From: Lunularia cruciata
Taxonomy: Eukaryota > Streptophyta > Marchantiopsida > Lunulariales > Lunulariaceae
Length of the DNA: 64,000 bases
NCBI GenBank assembly: GCA_948567375.1
Contig: OX419755.1
Span: forward strand, 50,721,001 to 50,785,000
Direction of reading: 5' to 3'
Shown here piece after piece: positions 47,902 to 60,819 of this stretch (positions are counted from its first letter, which is position 1; every line of letters begins with the position of its first letter). The position numbers and the translations under genes were made by a program. Under the pieces are notes generated by a model. The model saw only the letters and a list, made by a program, of their open reading frames with translations. It had not been told where the DNA came from and ran no database searches.

Positions 47902-48700
47902 TTGATGGAAGAATATCAAGGTACTTTCATATTCAAGGGAAGAAACCTCTTTTATGAGTATTCTTTGGATTTCATCTATGTATCTATTTGGAAGCAAAGA
48001 AAACATCCTCAAGGATCTGTTATATGTAAAGGAATAGGTACAAAGAAGTTAATTCCAATGAAGGGTTGGGTACAAAGAGCACAAGTACCAAGAGTCAAAG
48101 TTCTTTGGAGAAGAAGACCATATGCTGATTTGAATGATGCCATTTGGAAGATAAAGAGCTATCACCCAGACTTGATTGCACTAGTTGGAGTGTTCTCTTG
48201 TATGGATAGTGATGGCTCCACCATCAAGGACCATTACAAAAAATTCCCTAGCTATAAAACCAAATAACAGCCAAATAATTTATACTTTTGTTAGTATCCT
48301 TTTACAATAAGGTTATTGAAGAACATCTTAAGTAGCACTTCTATTTGTAATTGATAGTATTTTTGCAGCCAGAGTGCCTTCAATAGAAAAATGGCCAAAC
48401 CAAAGAAAACCATAAGGACAATCACTCAAGTGATCCTTCAATCCCCAAGAATTGACAAATGAGCAATGAGAGCTTTGAGGAGTTTACCTCTAAGCAATCA
48501 CTTTATGTTTTTGCTCGGGAATTGGCAATTGGTTTCACCCACAATCATTCAAGAAATGCAAAGGATAGATGAGAGAGAAATTGGAAATCTTTGTGGCACT
48601 CCCTACAATTGGATATAAGAGAACTATAGAATGATATTAGGAAGAGATTCAAGTCCCATAGAGTAATAAAAATTGATACTTAATTTAGGAAGATGGAGAC
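47902..48700 (+). pseudogene. family 2 ORF fragment
   Basis: The 121-codon frame 47902-48267 has a relative on the minus strand at 60029-59550: both share (K)G/RRNL..(E/K)YSLD, then KG..K..IP.MK...VP.vKvLW. It is basic, without a recognised domain. The paralogous pair shows a repeat-borne gene rather than a host gene. It runs into a truncated family 1 copy at about 48.76 kb. Confidence 0.5.
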
Positions 48701-50984
48701 AAAGATTAAAACAACCATCAAGAATTCCTTTTCAAATAAGAGATCAAAAAGTAATAGCAAGAAAATTCATACTTATAAGAACCTTGCATGTAGATACCAT
48801 GGTGGCCACATTGAATTTGGCAACATGCAAGAATACAATCAACTTCATATTCCTCATGATCATTGATAGGGACAAGAGGAAGTGGTAGTTGGATACAAGA
48901 AGAAAAGGAAAATGGATTAGGAACGTAGGATTTCAACTTTGAAACATGGTGGATTTGTATATGACAAGGCAAGGTCAGTCAATAAGCAACAAGCGAAATG
49001 ATTTTGGTGATATCAAATGGACCTATCTAATTAAGAGCAAGTTTATAAACTCAGGTATCAAGTGGAAGAGGTAGGTTATTAGAATAAAATATGACTTTAT
49101 CACCAAGTTGAAAAGTGATATCATGATGATATTAGTTAGCATATTGTTTTTGATAACTCTGAGCAACAAAGAGATGAGATTTGGCTTGTTGTAAGGATTG
49201 GGATATTGTGGTCAAGAAGGTGGAAGTATGGGAGACATGAGACAAAGGAGAAGTAAGAAAATAATTTGAGAGAAGTAGGTCATGGCCAAAATTAAGGAAG
49301 AATGGAGAGAATCTAATGTTTACATGTTTGGGATTATTGTAAGCAAACTCAACAATGTTAAGATATTCATCCTAGTTGGTATGGTGAATCTTGACAAAGG
49401 TATGAAGCATATCCTCCAGGGTGCAATTTGCATGTTTGGTTTGTACATCATATGAGGATGATAGGCCACGGACAAAGCAAGCTTGGTGTCAAGTACTTGG
49501 AAGAGTGTTTGCTAATTTTTTTGGTAAATTGAATATCACAATTAGAGATGAGTATATGAGGCATCCCACAATACTTGAAGACATTATCAAAGTAAATTTG
49601 GACCAATGTTTGAGTGTCCATGGTATCAAAGGTTGGTGCTAAATATGTTTTCTTCCTAAGCTTGTCAACAAAAACCACAATTGTTGTATGACCTTGCTTT
49701 GTCTTGCGCAAGGATGTGATGAGATCTACGCTCATATGTTCACACCAAGCAGATAGGATAGGAAGTGGTTGAAGGAGTCCACTCAGTTTTTGGTTGTTGG
49801 TAGCTCTCATAAGATTGGACAAACTCTTAAACATCTCATGCCATTTTGGGCCACCACCATTGCTATTATAAAGTACCCAAGGTCTTATCCATACCCATGT
49901 GACTAGCAATTGGTAAGTCATGGGCTTCTTGAAGGTATGCATGTTGTAGATCACCCTTGGTTGAAACACATATCTAATTCTCATAGATTGGAAGATCTTC
50001 CTTGAAGAAGAAGTTGTTTTATTCATTGCCTGTGATGTAAGATGACGTTGTACCATCTAAAAGAAGGGTTCTTGTTGTAAAATGATCCTAAACTTGATTT
50101 GGACTTTGAGTTGATTGAAAATGTCATAATTTTTGCCATGATGAGAAGAGGAGACCTTAAACCAAGTCATTATGATAGGGTATTAACATGGAACCTATCG
50201 GGTGTTTATACTCAAGTTTGAGGTCAACAAACTGTAGTTGTTCCTCCCATTGATGGTATCAACTCCTCAAGTGCTCCAAATGTAATATCCATAACAAGGG
50301 TTTGTGATTGACTTGCATGATCACTTGTTTCCCCAAGAGATAATGTCTATATAACTTGGTGGTATATATGATTTCTAGTTATTCTTGATCTTGAGTAGAG
50401 TAATTCCTTTCTATGGTGTTTAGTTGATGAGACACAAAGGCAATAGGATGTAACCCATATGGAAATGCCTATTGCACACAGCTCCAATAGCAAAATTATA
50501 AGCATCAAAATCAACCACATAAGGTAGTTGAGGATCATATGGTTGAAGAATGGGTCTTAAAACACCATATGTTTCAACTTCTATAATGCTTCTTTGTCCT
50601 TGATAGTCCATTGAAAGCTTGAGGTCTTTTCCAAGATGTTGGTCAATGGTGTGGTGACATGAGCATAGTAGTGGATGAACCATTGGTAAAACCTTTGCAC
50701 TCCATTAAATGCCTACACTTCTATGATATCTTTTGGAGTTGGCCAATTAATAAGGGCCTTTATTTTCTCCTCTTCCATCTTGATCTCCTTTGATGAGATC
50801 TTATGACCTAAGAAGATAAATTTCTTATACCAAAAGACACACTTTGACTTCTTGTAGTAAAACTTCCATTGACATAGTCTAGATACTTCTTACATGTGAT
50901 TTGCAATTTTTGTCTTTGTTTTGCTACATATTAAAATATCATCCAATAACATCACCATGTATTGATCCAATAGCCCATCTAACA

Positions 50985-51539
50985 TGTCGTGCGTATATAC
51001 ATCGCTACACAACATACATCGCTGTCAACATCATACACTATAAAAGCACAATTCACACATAAGTCATACATAGACTCTAAAGTGCCACAATAATCAGATT
51101 GCTTAACATTCTCAACTCAACTCAACTCAGATCAGTACTTGATCTGTCACTCTATAAACTGCCAACAATTGGGCACTGATTACAGTCAAGCCACACCCAC
51201 TCAAGCATAGAGAATCCAGGTGACGCTCGCCGGCCTCTGTCCACCATAGCCAGGAACTCGAAGGCTCAACATCAGAGAAGTGAGCTCTCTGGAGCTCACT
51301 TCGAAACTATACCCCCTGGACTCGAGCTAGCCCTAAAACCCTAACGGTCCCGCTGACGGCACACTCGACGGTGCAAACGGTGCAAAGTGACGGTGGGCCC
51401 CACCGTGAAGTCAGTACCCCAAACACAAAATCTAACCGTCGGAAAGTAGTCCCTGAGAAACAGCTAGAATAACTCTAACTACCATCATTGGAACTCCAGT
51501 GTCCGAGCATCTAGATGCGGAACTACAAATGGCGTGACA
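50985..51539. mobile_element. GC-rich solo-LTR-like insertion, 555 bp
   Basis: Begins TGTCGTGCG and ends GGCGTGACA, so the termini form TGTC..GACA. It is flanked by aaca on both sides (50981-50984, 51540-51543). It interrupts RT where family 1 relatives are continuous. It is markedly richer in GC than the surrounding DNA. It contains a TATA-like ctataaaag near 51040, an AAACCCTAA telo-box-type motif at 51336-51344, and an 11-bp hairpin at 51277-51302. No coding frame was found. Orientation is not determined. Confidence 0.85.
51277..51302. repeat. perfect 11-bp hairpin
   Basis: gaagtgagctc (51277-51287) and its complement gagctcacttc (51292-51302) enclose the loop tctg. It lies inside the GC-rich insertion and could be a recognition site or RNA stem. 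Confidence 0.9.
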
Positions 51540-51959
51540 AACACCCAATGAATTTAATCCATGAAGACTACTAGAGCATTTGTGAGCCTAAAAGGTATAA
51601 CTCTCCATTCAAAATGCTCATATCTTGTGCAAAAGGTAGTTTTTTGCGCATCCTCTCTATCAATGAGAATTTACCAATAGTCACTTCATAGATCCAACTT
51701 GGAGAAGTATCATGCTCCACTCAATTGATTTAGAAATTCATCAATTTGAGGCAAAGGATATGCATTCTTCATTGTTTGTTTATTAAGGCCATGGTAATCA
51801 ATACAAAAACAAAGTCTTCCATCCTTCTTTGGGACAAATAGTATCAAGTGCTTCCTAAACAGATGTACTATGTCATATGAAATCCTTCTTCAAAAAATCC
51901 ATAAATATTATTCAAAGCTCATCCAACTCCTTTGATGAGAGCTAATAGATTGAGAAGTG

Positions 51960-52567
51960 AGACAACAAACTTTACTAAAAATCTTATTGTAAGCTTAGTG
52001 GAGTAATTCTACCTCTAGCAACAATTTGAATGCCAATTCTTCCAAAGTGTGACCATGATTGAAGATTTTAGGTTTCAAGAGTGTTTTTGATAATGTGTAC
52101 TTTTGGGCTAAAACTTTGTAGAAGAGTTGCCAATAATCAAAAGCATCCTTCAATTAGGGATTCTGAAATTAGGGTTGAAGCTACAAAAATCTTGCCATGT
52201 TTGAGTCATTTCCAATGAAAAATGACTTGGTCAGATTAAGGCTAGCTTTATAACATTAGAAATCCTATCTCATATGCTTTCCATTAAGTCATAAAACATC
52301 CAAATTTGGGATGTATAGAAAAAGTTACTCCAAATTTGAATCTCACAAAGATTTCCACATCAAATGACATAGAAGTTCCCTATAAGGAATACAAATTGGA
52401 TGGAATTTGGAGTACAAATTGGATGCAAATTGGAGTGCAAATTTGAATCAACTCAAGAATAGAGCAAGTAGACTCTAAAGCTCCAATTCACTATTGTTTT
52501 TGCCAAAAAGCATGGAGAGTTACCTCTAAATTCCCATGTTTGGATCCTCTATGTGCTTGTTTATATG
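51960..52567. other. intergenic DNA between element fragments
   Basis: No gene. It includes a short run of 'acaaattggatg/gcaaattggagt' repeats near 52390-52440. Confidence 0.5.
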
Positions 52568-53051
52568 TTTAACAATATGGAGTTTATAGACAAGTTAGTC
52601 AAGACTAATGAAGTAATAAATTACCCAATAATTATAAAAATATTGTAAAAGCATCTAGGAAGCTACTTGGTATATTCCAAGTTTCGGGTAATGTACATAC
52701 CAAGTGTTGATTTCTAGGGAGAAACTTCTTTGAAAGTTTCATAACTAGCTTAGCTTGCACGCCAAGTAGATGGCTCTAGAAGGATGCTCTCAGGAAGCTT
52801 CTCAACTAGCTTAGCTTGCATGCCAAGTAGATAGTTTCTAGAAGAAAAATTCTTGAGAAGCTTCTCGGTTAGCTTTACTTGCACTCTAATAATATGGCTT
52901 TTATGACGCTTCTTAAAAGCCATGTATGTTCCATATAAATACTAAAGCCCAAGCTCATGTTGTGCATTTAGAGTTTCACTCATTCAAGAGTTCCAATTTG
53001 ATCTTCTACTCCAATCTTCCATTCTCTTGTTTCTCTCCTTAGTCTTTTACA
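52568..53051 (+). mobile_element. solo LTR of family 1
   Basis: An isolated LTR, 484 bp, with first bases TTTAACAATATGGAG (TG mutated) and end CTTTTACA. The 5-bp duplication atatg is at 52563-52567 and 53052-53056. No primer site or internal sequence follows, so it arose by LTR-LTR recombination of a complete insertion. Confidence 0.9.
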
Positions 53052-53056
53052 ATATG

Positions 53057-56000
53057 CTCAATTTGACTTGGATTGGTGTGATGGCATTGCGCTTAGATTC
53101 TTTTCTTCTATTTGTGTCATGTACTTATCCTTAGTAATGCTAGAAGTGATGACTAATAGACTAGGAGTGTGTGTTGTGATGATAGGTTATATTGCTTGTT
53201 AATTCATTGCCTGATTGAAGGAAAACCATAAATAAGATTAGAAGGTTCCAATCTTGCTTGTGCAAACTATCAAGCTCATACTATGAGCTTGATAGCTTGG
53301 TCTACATATGACATTTGATCTATAAATCCATAGCTAAGCACTTGGTGTGTTCCCATAGAGAGAAAGGCATGGTACAAAAACGGTATGAACCTTGTAAAAA
53401 ATATCCTAAATTGAATTCATCTTTACTCACTATAGTGATATCAATTTGCATGACCTCTTTTGTTGTAGATATTTCATGATATTTTCCTCTTAGTGATGAA
53501 ACTTAATTCACTTGCATATATTGTGTTCCAATCTTTAGGTAGATCATTAAAAAATTCTTTTGAACATATTTATTGAGTTGTTTTTAACTTGTTATGGGAA
53601 GGTTATGGGATATAATTTTATTTATTTGGGGATCAAAATTTAACATTTTCATTATTTAACAATAAATTTATTTTCTCCTTTATTTGTAGTATGATTAAGT
53701 TGAAATTTTGCTAACCTTCTTGATTATATAAATATCAAATATTTTATTTTCCATTTTATAACATAAGTGACTTGTGTTTTAATTCAATTGATTTTTAATA
53801 TTGATTAAAGACAAGTCTATGTGAGAGCAATGACAACTATAGTGACATATGTAAAATATGTCACTCAAGTTGTATGTAAATATAAATATATAGAAGTAAT
53901 ATAGTGTCTTGAATAATGGTTTAACATTTATAGAAATTTAGAAATAAATTTAAATTTAAGTTTAAATTTAAATGGGTATATACATGAAAATTTAAAGTTT
54001 AATTTTATAAGGTTGGTAGTTTATATATAAGTTAGAGGGACATATGTTACAAACCTCATTTTGAATTTGAATACAAGGAAAAATAAGCAAATACATATGA
54101 CATATTGAAATCTATTAAATAGTTAATTCATTCTATATTTCCTTGCAAACAATAAGAACCTTTCAAGACTCCTTAATACAAATACATGTACGTGTTTAAG
54201 TGTATCATTCTTGTTTTTAGGCATGAGTATACATTTATTTCATAACTTTTTTAAGGTTTTAATTTTCACCTAATGTTCTTCAAATATTTATTTAGAAATA
54301 ATAGTGAAAATATATTTAAGTTATAGAAGTATCATCATCTGATATGCTCTTATTAATAAATCTATTTGTATCCAGTTTTTTCTTTTGATATGTTATAATT
54401 AAGTCAGATCTCTTTAAAAATTCTATTGCTTTCAGTAACATTTTTTGAATTTGTTTTTAATAATCTAATAAGAAGTGGGCTTAATGATGTTTTTCTTTAA
54501 TTAAATTATGGAAACCTGGGCTGCATTTAAATTATAAATATTTTTTAAGTATGTTGTTATTCCTTGTGAACATAAGTATTAGAGAAATAAAGTGATAGGT
54601 ATAATAGTTAAAGCATTTGAACTTATAAATTGTTTTCCAAATTAAATCCAATTATATGCACTCACTATTTTATTCGCCACTAGATAAAAACAACATGTTA
54701 AAAATTAGAACTACATAAGTTCCATCTAAATGAAAATTTCAACAACGTTAGGTTTCTTGAGGAGATGCTTGTTAAAAGATATAACATGTGAGATGCCATG
54801 ATTTCTATAGGAGTTATTTTTTCTCCATTTCTTGCATTGGTTTTTTTAATCTATTCTTGCTAGTTTAATTTCCTTAATTGAAATCAGAGAGATTATAGAA
54901 GAAGGAACTATATTATACCAATGAAACCCTCAAAATCAATATACAAGAGAAGTATCAAAACCTTGTATTGTTCTCATATATATATATATATATATATATA
55001 TGAAGCATATCTCATAATGTATGTCTCCACTCATTTTTCCACCATTTCATATATATATATATTTTTAATAAAAATATAGTTTTAACATCTAATTTTTTTA
55101 ATAATTATAATATTAATTAAAAACTGTTTTCAAACACTAAAAAAAAAGAACATGTGCACCATAGGTTATATTTCTCATTGGATATTACTAAGTACTTGTT
55201 ATATACTACTAGTTAGTAGTGAAAATAAGAAATTTCTCTCATTAGTGGTTTTATTGAATCTATTGAAATTAGTAGAACCATTTATATATTTTTAAGATGC
55301 TAAGAGCATTCTAAATAACAACTTTCTAATATTTTTGTGAATTCTAGTAATTATCCATTTTTTGGTATCAACTAAGCATTTATAAATAGTAGACTTTTCC
55401 AATGATTTTGAAATTTCATATTATAAAGAAATTGTGGTTTTAAAGAAATTACAAAGATCCCATGGTGATTTTGTAGATCACTAAAAATATGATCCCATAC
55501 AATATTACCAAGTGTATAGAAAAGTTTATTGGATAGTTTTATGATATTTAGTATATTTTCTTAAATAGTGGTATTCTAAAATCTTAAAATTTTAGGTTCT
55601 TGGAACATGAAGTTATAAAAAGATGATCAAAACTCTTGACAATCAACTTTGTAACCTCTATAGCTTCAATTCAATTGTTTAGATGTCTTATAAAGTAATG
55701 TAATGTTTTTATCGTTGGAACATTTTCGTGAAATTCTCATTTGAAACTTGTGGTACCAATTTTTTAATTTTGTTCTCTTTTCCTTTGCATTTACTATGAG
55801 GAGAGGTATTTTGTATGAGTTTGAGTATAAATAACTTGCTTTTTATCCTTCGAGAGAAACAATTAGATGATCCTAAGAGGTTTTCAAATTTGTTATTCCA
55901 AAGGAAATGCAACTTGGTCGCCATCCTCCAAATGAATTTTGGTCTAGTGGAAGATCAACGGTTGGTCAAAGGACCTTTAGGATTATTGAATTTACAAGAC

Positions 56001-56300
56001 GTGCAAATGGTTGAAGACTAGTGGTACCTATCATGGACAGCGATAAAAATTTAAGAGCTTAATGGATAACCAACCAAAGCATGCAAAGTGTAGATCTTTA
56101 GACTATAAAATCAGAAAACATTTGCACTTCATACAAATTTGAAAGGCTAGTCTAATCCTAAAGGTTTTGAGTTTATTTTCAAGTGTTTGAGCAATTGACT
56201 GTTAGGTAGTTTACTTTGTTTGGAACATAGTTTGAGTGTGAATGTGAACCCATTGTTGATCTTTGTAGTATTTTGGTAAGGAATTGGTCAGTTAAACAAG
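53057..56300. other. AT-rich intergenic DNA
   Basis: No supported gene. TA-rich microsatellites occur at 54975-55001 and 55049-55061. The frames at 55709-56021 are short, overlap on opposite strands and match nothing I recognise. Confidence 0.55.
54975..55001. repeat. (TA)n microsatellite
   Basis: Uninterrupted TA run of about 26 bases. Confidence 0.95.
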
Positions 56301-59300
56301 GATAAATTGGATAAGGCTAGATTTGTAGAGAATTAGTTCTTTATTATTACCAATTAAACTTCTTATGCAAGAATCACTCCCAAAAAAAGAGTATTGACTC
56401 CACCAAGGCACACTATAGAAAATAAAAGTGAACCAAAAGATCACATTCACTAAGGATCAATTCCAATTATAACTTGAAAGTGATTATATAACCAACTATA
56501 AAGAATCTACTTCTATTTCAAAGATTCATACTCCATAGATCATGTTTTAAACTTCCTATAAGGCACAACCACTCCGTCCAGAGTATCTTTGCATTGGTGA
56601 ATATTCTTCATTTTTGCTTTTGTGGAGTATTGTCAACACTACAATTTTCTCTCCTTGATCCATCAAAGCATTATTTCTTTGGAAAAACCATGGATCACAT
56701 ATCCTAACCATGTGTACTAGTTATCACACATACTCAATTGTTCTAGTTCCTATTGCAAAGACCTATCACAATCACTCAATGAAGACTTTACACCAGTACT
56801 CATAATAAAGCAAAGCAACAAAGAGATTTTGGTTCTTTCATTTTATTTGCCCTCAACTAATTAAATACCTTTTTTACATTTCATTGAAGATTTAAATAAT
56901 AATGTTTGCTTGGAACCAAAGAAAAATAATTAAATACTTTGTTTGAATTTGACTGAAGCTTTAAATATGACTTTTTGCTTGGAACCAAAGAAATTAGAGT
57001 GTCAAGGAAATTTAAGGATCTCTATTCCTTAATCTTATTTGTACACTCTTATCTTGTACTAACATATCTTTATCTTTTGTATATTGCTTAGGCACTTTCC
57101 ATTGTCTAATGGAGCAAGCTCATAGTTCCTCTCTAAAGAGACTTTCTACTTTATCATATTCAGACTTCATATTCCAAGATTATAACTACAAAGATTTTAC
57201 AACTAAGAGGAGCTATTTTGTGAAGGATATTTGTCACAAGATATTACTAGAAAGAAATACCTTTGCTCATGACTAGAATTTCTATCCTCTCCTTGTAATA
57301 TGCAATTTCTAATATTAAAATATCACAAGATCCAATGAACTTCCTATCTACATATTACTTAAACTTCATAACTAATCAATCTATATTCAAGGCTTTGTAG
57401 GTCTTTGCTTCTAAGGTTTGCACTTGCAACTTCAGCTCATGTAACTTTGTCATTTGGCCTTGCAATGCTTCTTCAACTATAAACACAAATTGGTCCCAAA
57501 GATCTCCTCAGATCTTAAGTATACTTTCTTCAACTTCCTATGGGCTAGCATATAAGCCTTGAACTTTTGTAATTACCTCATCCATTATCTTTGGTTGGTT
57601 TGTAGCTTGCTCTTCTTTTCCTCCTTGAGTTCTTTGACCAAACTTGGCAACCTCTTATTGTATTTGTCATTTGCTACTCCAAGATAATGATCTTGACTCT
57701 TTCCTCCTTTTAACTCAACTTAGATGCTTATAACCTCCATATCATTGCTTTGCAACTCATTTTCATATCATGGTTGCTTTTGCTTTTGTTCATGCTGGAT
57801 AGCTCTCAAGTCTCCATGCAATCTTTGGATATCTTCCTCAACTTTCTCTAGTCAGTAATGAGCAAGGTGTTATGTCTTTTGAGTTCATAGTTTTCTTGCC
57901 CTAATATTTTTACCTTCACGTACTCTTCCTTGTAAAGGCTCCTACTATTCTCAAGGTCATCCTTCCACTTATCATACTTTGCTTTCATTGTGTACTTGTT
58001 CTTATGCAATTCCCTCTCTATCAAAGTGAAGTGTTTCACATCCAACCAAACTTCTTTGTATTAAGGAAAGTGTAACTATAAAAATCTTAAGACTTATCTC
58101 ATTGTGTTGATTACAAAGTTTGTTCCATGAAGAATTGGTGCTCCTTGGACTTTAATGACCACTTATTGATCTTTGTATTGCACTTGTTCTCTAACTTATT
58201 ATTCTTCCTTCTATACCTCCATTTTTTCTTCTTATGGTGCTCCTTGTTCTTTGGTTTTTAGATCTACTGGTGCCAAACCTACAGGTTCTTCAAGTTGAAG
58301 ATCATATTGATCTTCTTGGTTTATGATTATCTATTTTTCTTCTAAAATTTAATTTTCATCATGAGATGCAAAATCCACATATACATACTCATTTCTCTTA
58401 CTTTAATCTGTTTTAGACTCCTACACACCAAGCTACTCTTCCTTTGCTTCTTTTTTGTCTTCATCTTTGGCTTTATCTTCCTCCAAAGGGATATCAATCA
58501 CATGAGGATTTGTCTTTGATTTCTTTATGGTTTTGGAGACCTTTTGATGTTGATGTATTCTTCTTGTATGTGGTAACTCAAACCCCCCTTACCTCTACAA
58601 AGCTCATTGTCCTTGCAAATTCCTCACTCACCTCTCAATAGGTTTGAGCAATTACTTTTCCTTTGGGTTGATATGTGAAATAATCTTCCAACTAGAAGTG
58701 GCTTGGGAACTTTCTTCTTTCTTCCTTGCTCAATAGATTGAGCTACATGTAAAAATGCATGGCAAAAGGAGCAAGGTAAGTTGATACGCTATCTTCTTTT
58801 TACTCATTGATCATGGAATGCACTTGCAAGTGAAACATGTATCTACCTCTCCATGATATACATACATGAAGAAATGAGCATGATTGATTGTAATGTAAGT
58901 TGTTCTCTCTGATTCGAAGAACTTCATCAATGCTTCTACAACCTTTCTTTGGGATATATCATTGTAATTGGCTACCTTCCAACCATTATTGGTGGATTAA
59001 TTCTCATTGAACAACTCAACTACTTGCTTGTTTATTTCCTCAAACTTATTATTGATGGTTGTATATAATCCAAGTATGTTCTTCCAATGCTTTGTTGTCC
59101 ACTCATAGTGGCTCCACCAAAGTCACTTGATGATATCCCTTCCTACTTCTCATTCCTTGCACAATAGCAAAAAAACCAAGCTTAACTAAGCAAGCTAAGC
59201 TCCCATTCCTGTAGGAAAAGGGAAAAAGGTAAAGTGTTTGTTATGGAATAACTCTCTCTCTTGCAATGTATTATCCACTTATTCATCATATAGACTCTGT

Positions 59301-60030
59301 TGGGGCTTAGTCCCATGTTACCTTTTTTGTCTCTCCCTTGTACAGCTTGATGTGGTCTTCCCATCCTTTGTTTTTCCTACGTGGTTGCCTTTTACCTTAT
59401 TCATCATTAGATAGCAAAGAATTGCTTCTAGAATCTTCTTCATTGCTCTTCTAGTCTCCACCATGTTTCTTATTCAAAGACAACTAACTTTGAAGAAAAT
59501 ATAATTACAAAGAATCCAAGATTGCTATGCACTCTTTTTGGGTTGATCACTATAAATGCTTGGCCAAAATTCTTGGCACTTTAGTTCTATAACCATGATT
59601 CGTTAATAATCTGTCCTTGGTGGTTTTGTAGTCAATACTTGCACATGCAAAGTCTTTGGTGTGTGCCAAAAATCCTTGGTGACAGTTATTTACCTTAATG
59701 GTGGTTGCTTGAAATTGGCGTATGGTCTTCACTCCCAAAGATCTTTTGCTCCAAAGAATCTTCATACTTGGTATCTTTGCTTTTGATTTTCCTTTGGACT
59801 TGACTTCTTTGTACCCATTCTTTCTTGCTATGGATATAGTTGTGGTTGTCTTCTTTGTACCTGGTATGTTGAAAGATAAATCCAAAGAATACTTAGACAA
59901 TAGGTTTCTTCTTTTGAACATGCAAATATTCCACTTCATAATTTCCAAAGAAAAAGAGAGCAATACAAAATTATTTTTTTGCAAAAAGGTGTACACCACA
60001 TTGAGTGCAATTGGACTCCTTTGAACCAAA
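56300..60030 (-). mobile_element. decayed family 2 retroelement copy, - strand
   Basis: Collinear with 0.9-3.85 kb and inversely with 22.4-25.1 kb and parts of 44.6-48.3 kb. On the minus strand it starts with a 159-codon frame (60029-59550) related to 47902-48267, continues through coiled-coil-type sequence (58.9-57.4 kb, for example the 65-codon frame 58045-57848 with KYDKWKDDLENSRSLYKEEY), and ends in non-coding sequence. No target duplication was found. Confidence 0.55.
59550..60029 (-). pseudogene. family 2 ORF fragment (159 codons)
   Basis: Longest open frame of the copy. The middle part, KRRNLLSKYSLD through KAKIPSMKILW, parallels the frame at 47902-48267. Basic, with no known domain. 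Position at the 5' end of the copy would fit the start of gag, but no capsid or zinc-knuckle motif is visible. Confidence 0.4.
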
Positions 60031-60549
60031 AAATCATTTAAAAAATTTGTATAGCTTTATTCTATTTTATTTTTGAACTTTCCTTAATATATTTTTGTTA
60101 CAAGTCTTCTTTGTGTCATTATTCTCCACTTGAGGGGTTAATAATAAATAGGTATGGCATTATATTTATTTGATTCAAACTCTATTGTTGTAGGTCTGAC
60201 ACATTTCTTCCAAAAATACTCCAATAGAAACACTTCAATTCATCATGATTCAGTCGTTACAAAGCCCTAAAGTCTAAATCAACCCACATGGAAGAAATAT
60301 ATCACATTTTTACTATTTGTAGGATAGTAATGGTTAACGAAGGAGTGATTTTGTCGGATATGCAAGATTTTTATACAGTGAGAGAAATAGACAAAATTGG
60401 AAGACACTCTTTGAATAATCTTAACATCGGAAAATATATTCCTCTTAAATGAGTCCATCTAGGTACAAATGTCTTAAAATTAAACAAGGAATAAAAGCTC
60501 TAGATCGTAAGAATATACATTTTACTATAATTCTTCACATCATTTCTTT

Positions 60550-60668
60550 CATGAAATTTCAAGATTCATGTGATACATTAACCTATGCATAGCATAGTTT
60601 CTCATGAAATTTTAAGATTCATACATATATTAACCCATGCATAGCATAGCATAGCATAGCATATCATA
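60550..60668. repeat. 53-bp duplication ending in (catag)n
   Basis: atgaaattt.aagattcat...taacc.atgcatagcatag occurs at about 60551 and 60604. The second copy runs into a short pentanucleotide array (atagc)n to about 60662. Confidence 0.8.
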
Positions 60669-60819
60669 GGCATTTAACAACTTTTGTATAGCCTGCGACG
60701 TAGAGTGTGCATTTTAACTCAATGCTTGGATTATTTACAATACTTAAGAACATGAAGATTTTGACAAAGCATTTCGAAGAGATGGAAGAGTGGTGCATGA
60801 CATCAAATTATAGGTAGTA

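Larger units (their letters stand above)
48765..51960 (-). mobile_element. truncated family 1 pol fragment, - strand
   Basis: Collinear with the outer element's pol on the minus strand: chromodomain edge near 48.8 kb, integrase 49448-50056 (202-codon frame with MSVDLITSLRKTKQGH and the zinc-binding HGL-type region), RNase H near 50.4-50.6 kb, RT 50.7-50.98 and 51.54-51.95 kb. It has no LTRs and no target duplication. A 555-bp element (50985-51539) splits the RT. Stops are frequent. Confidence 0.85.
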
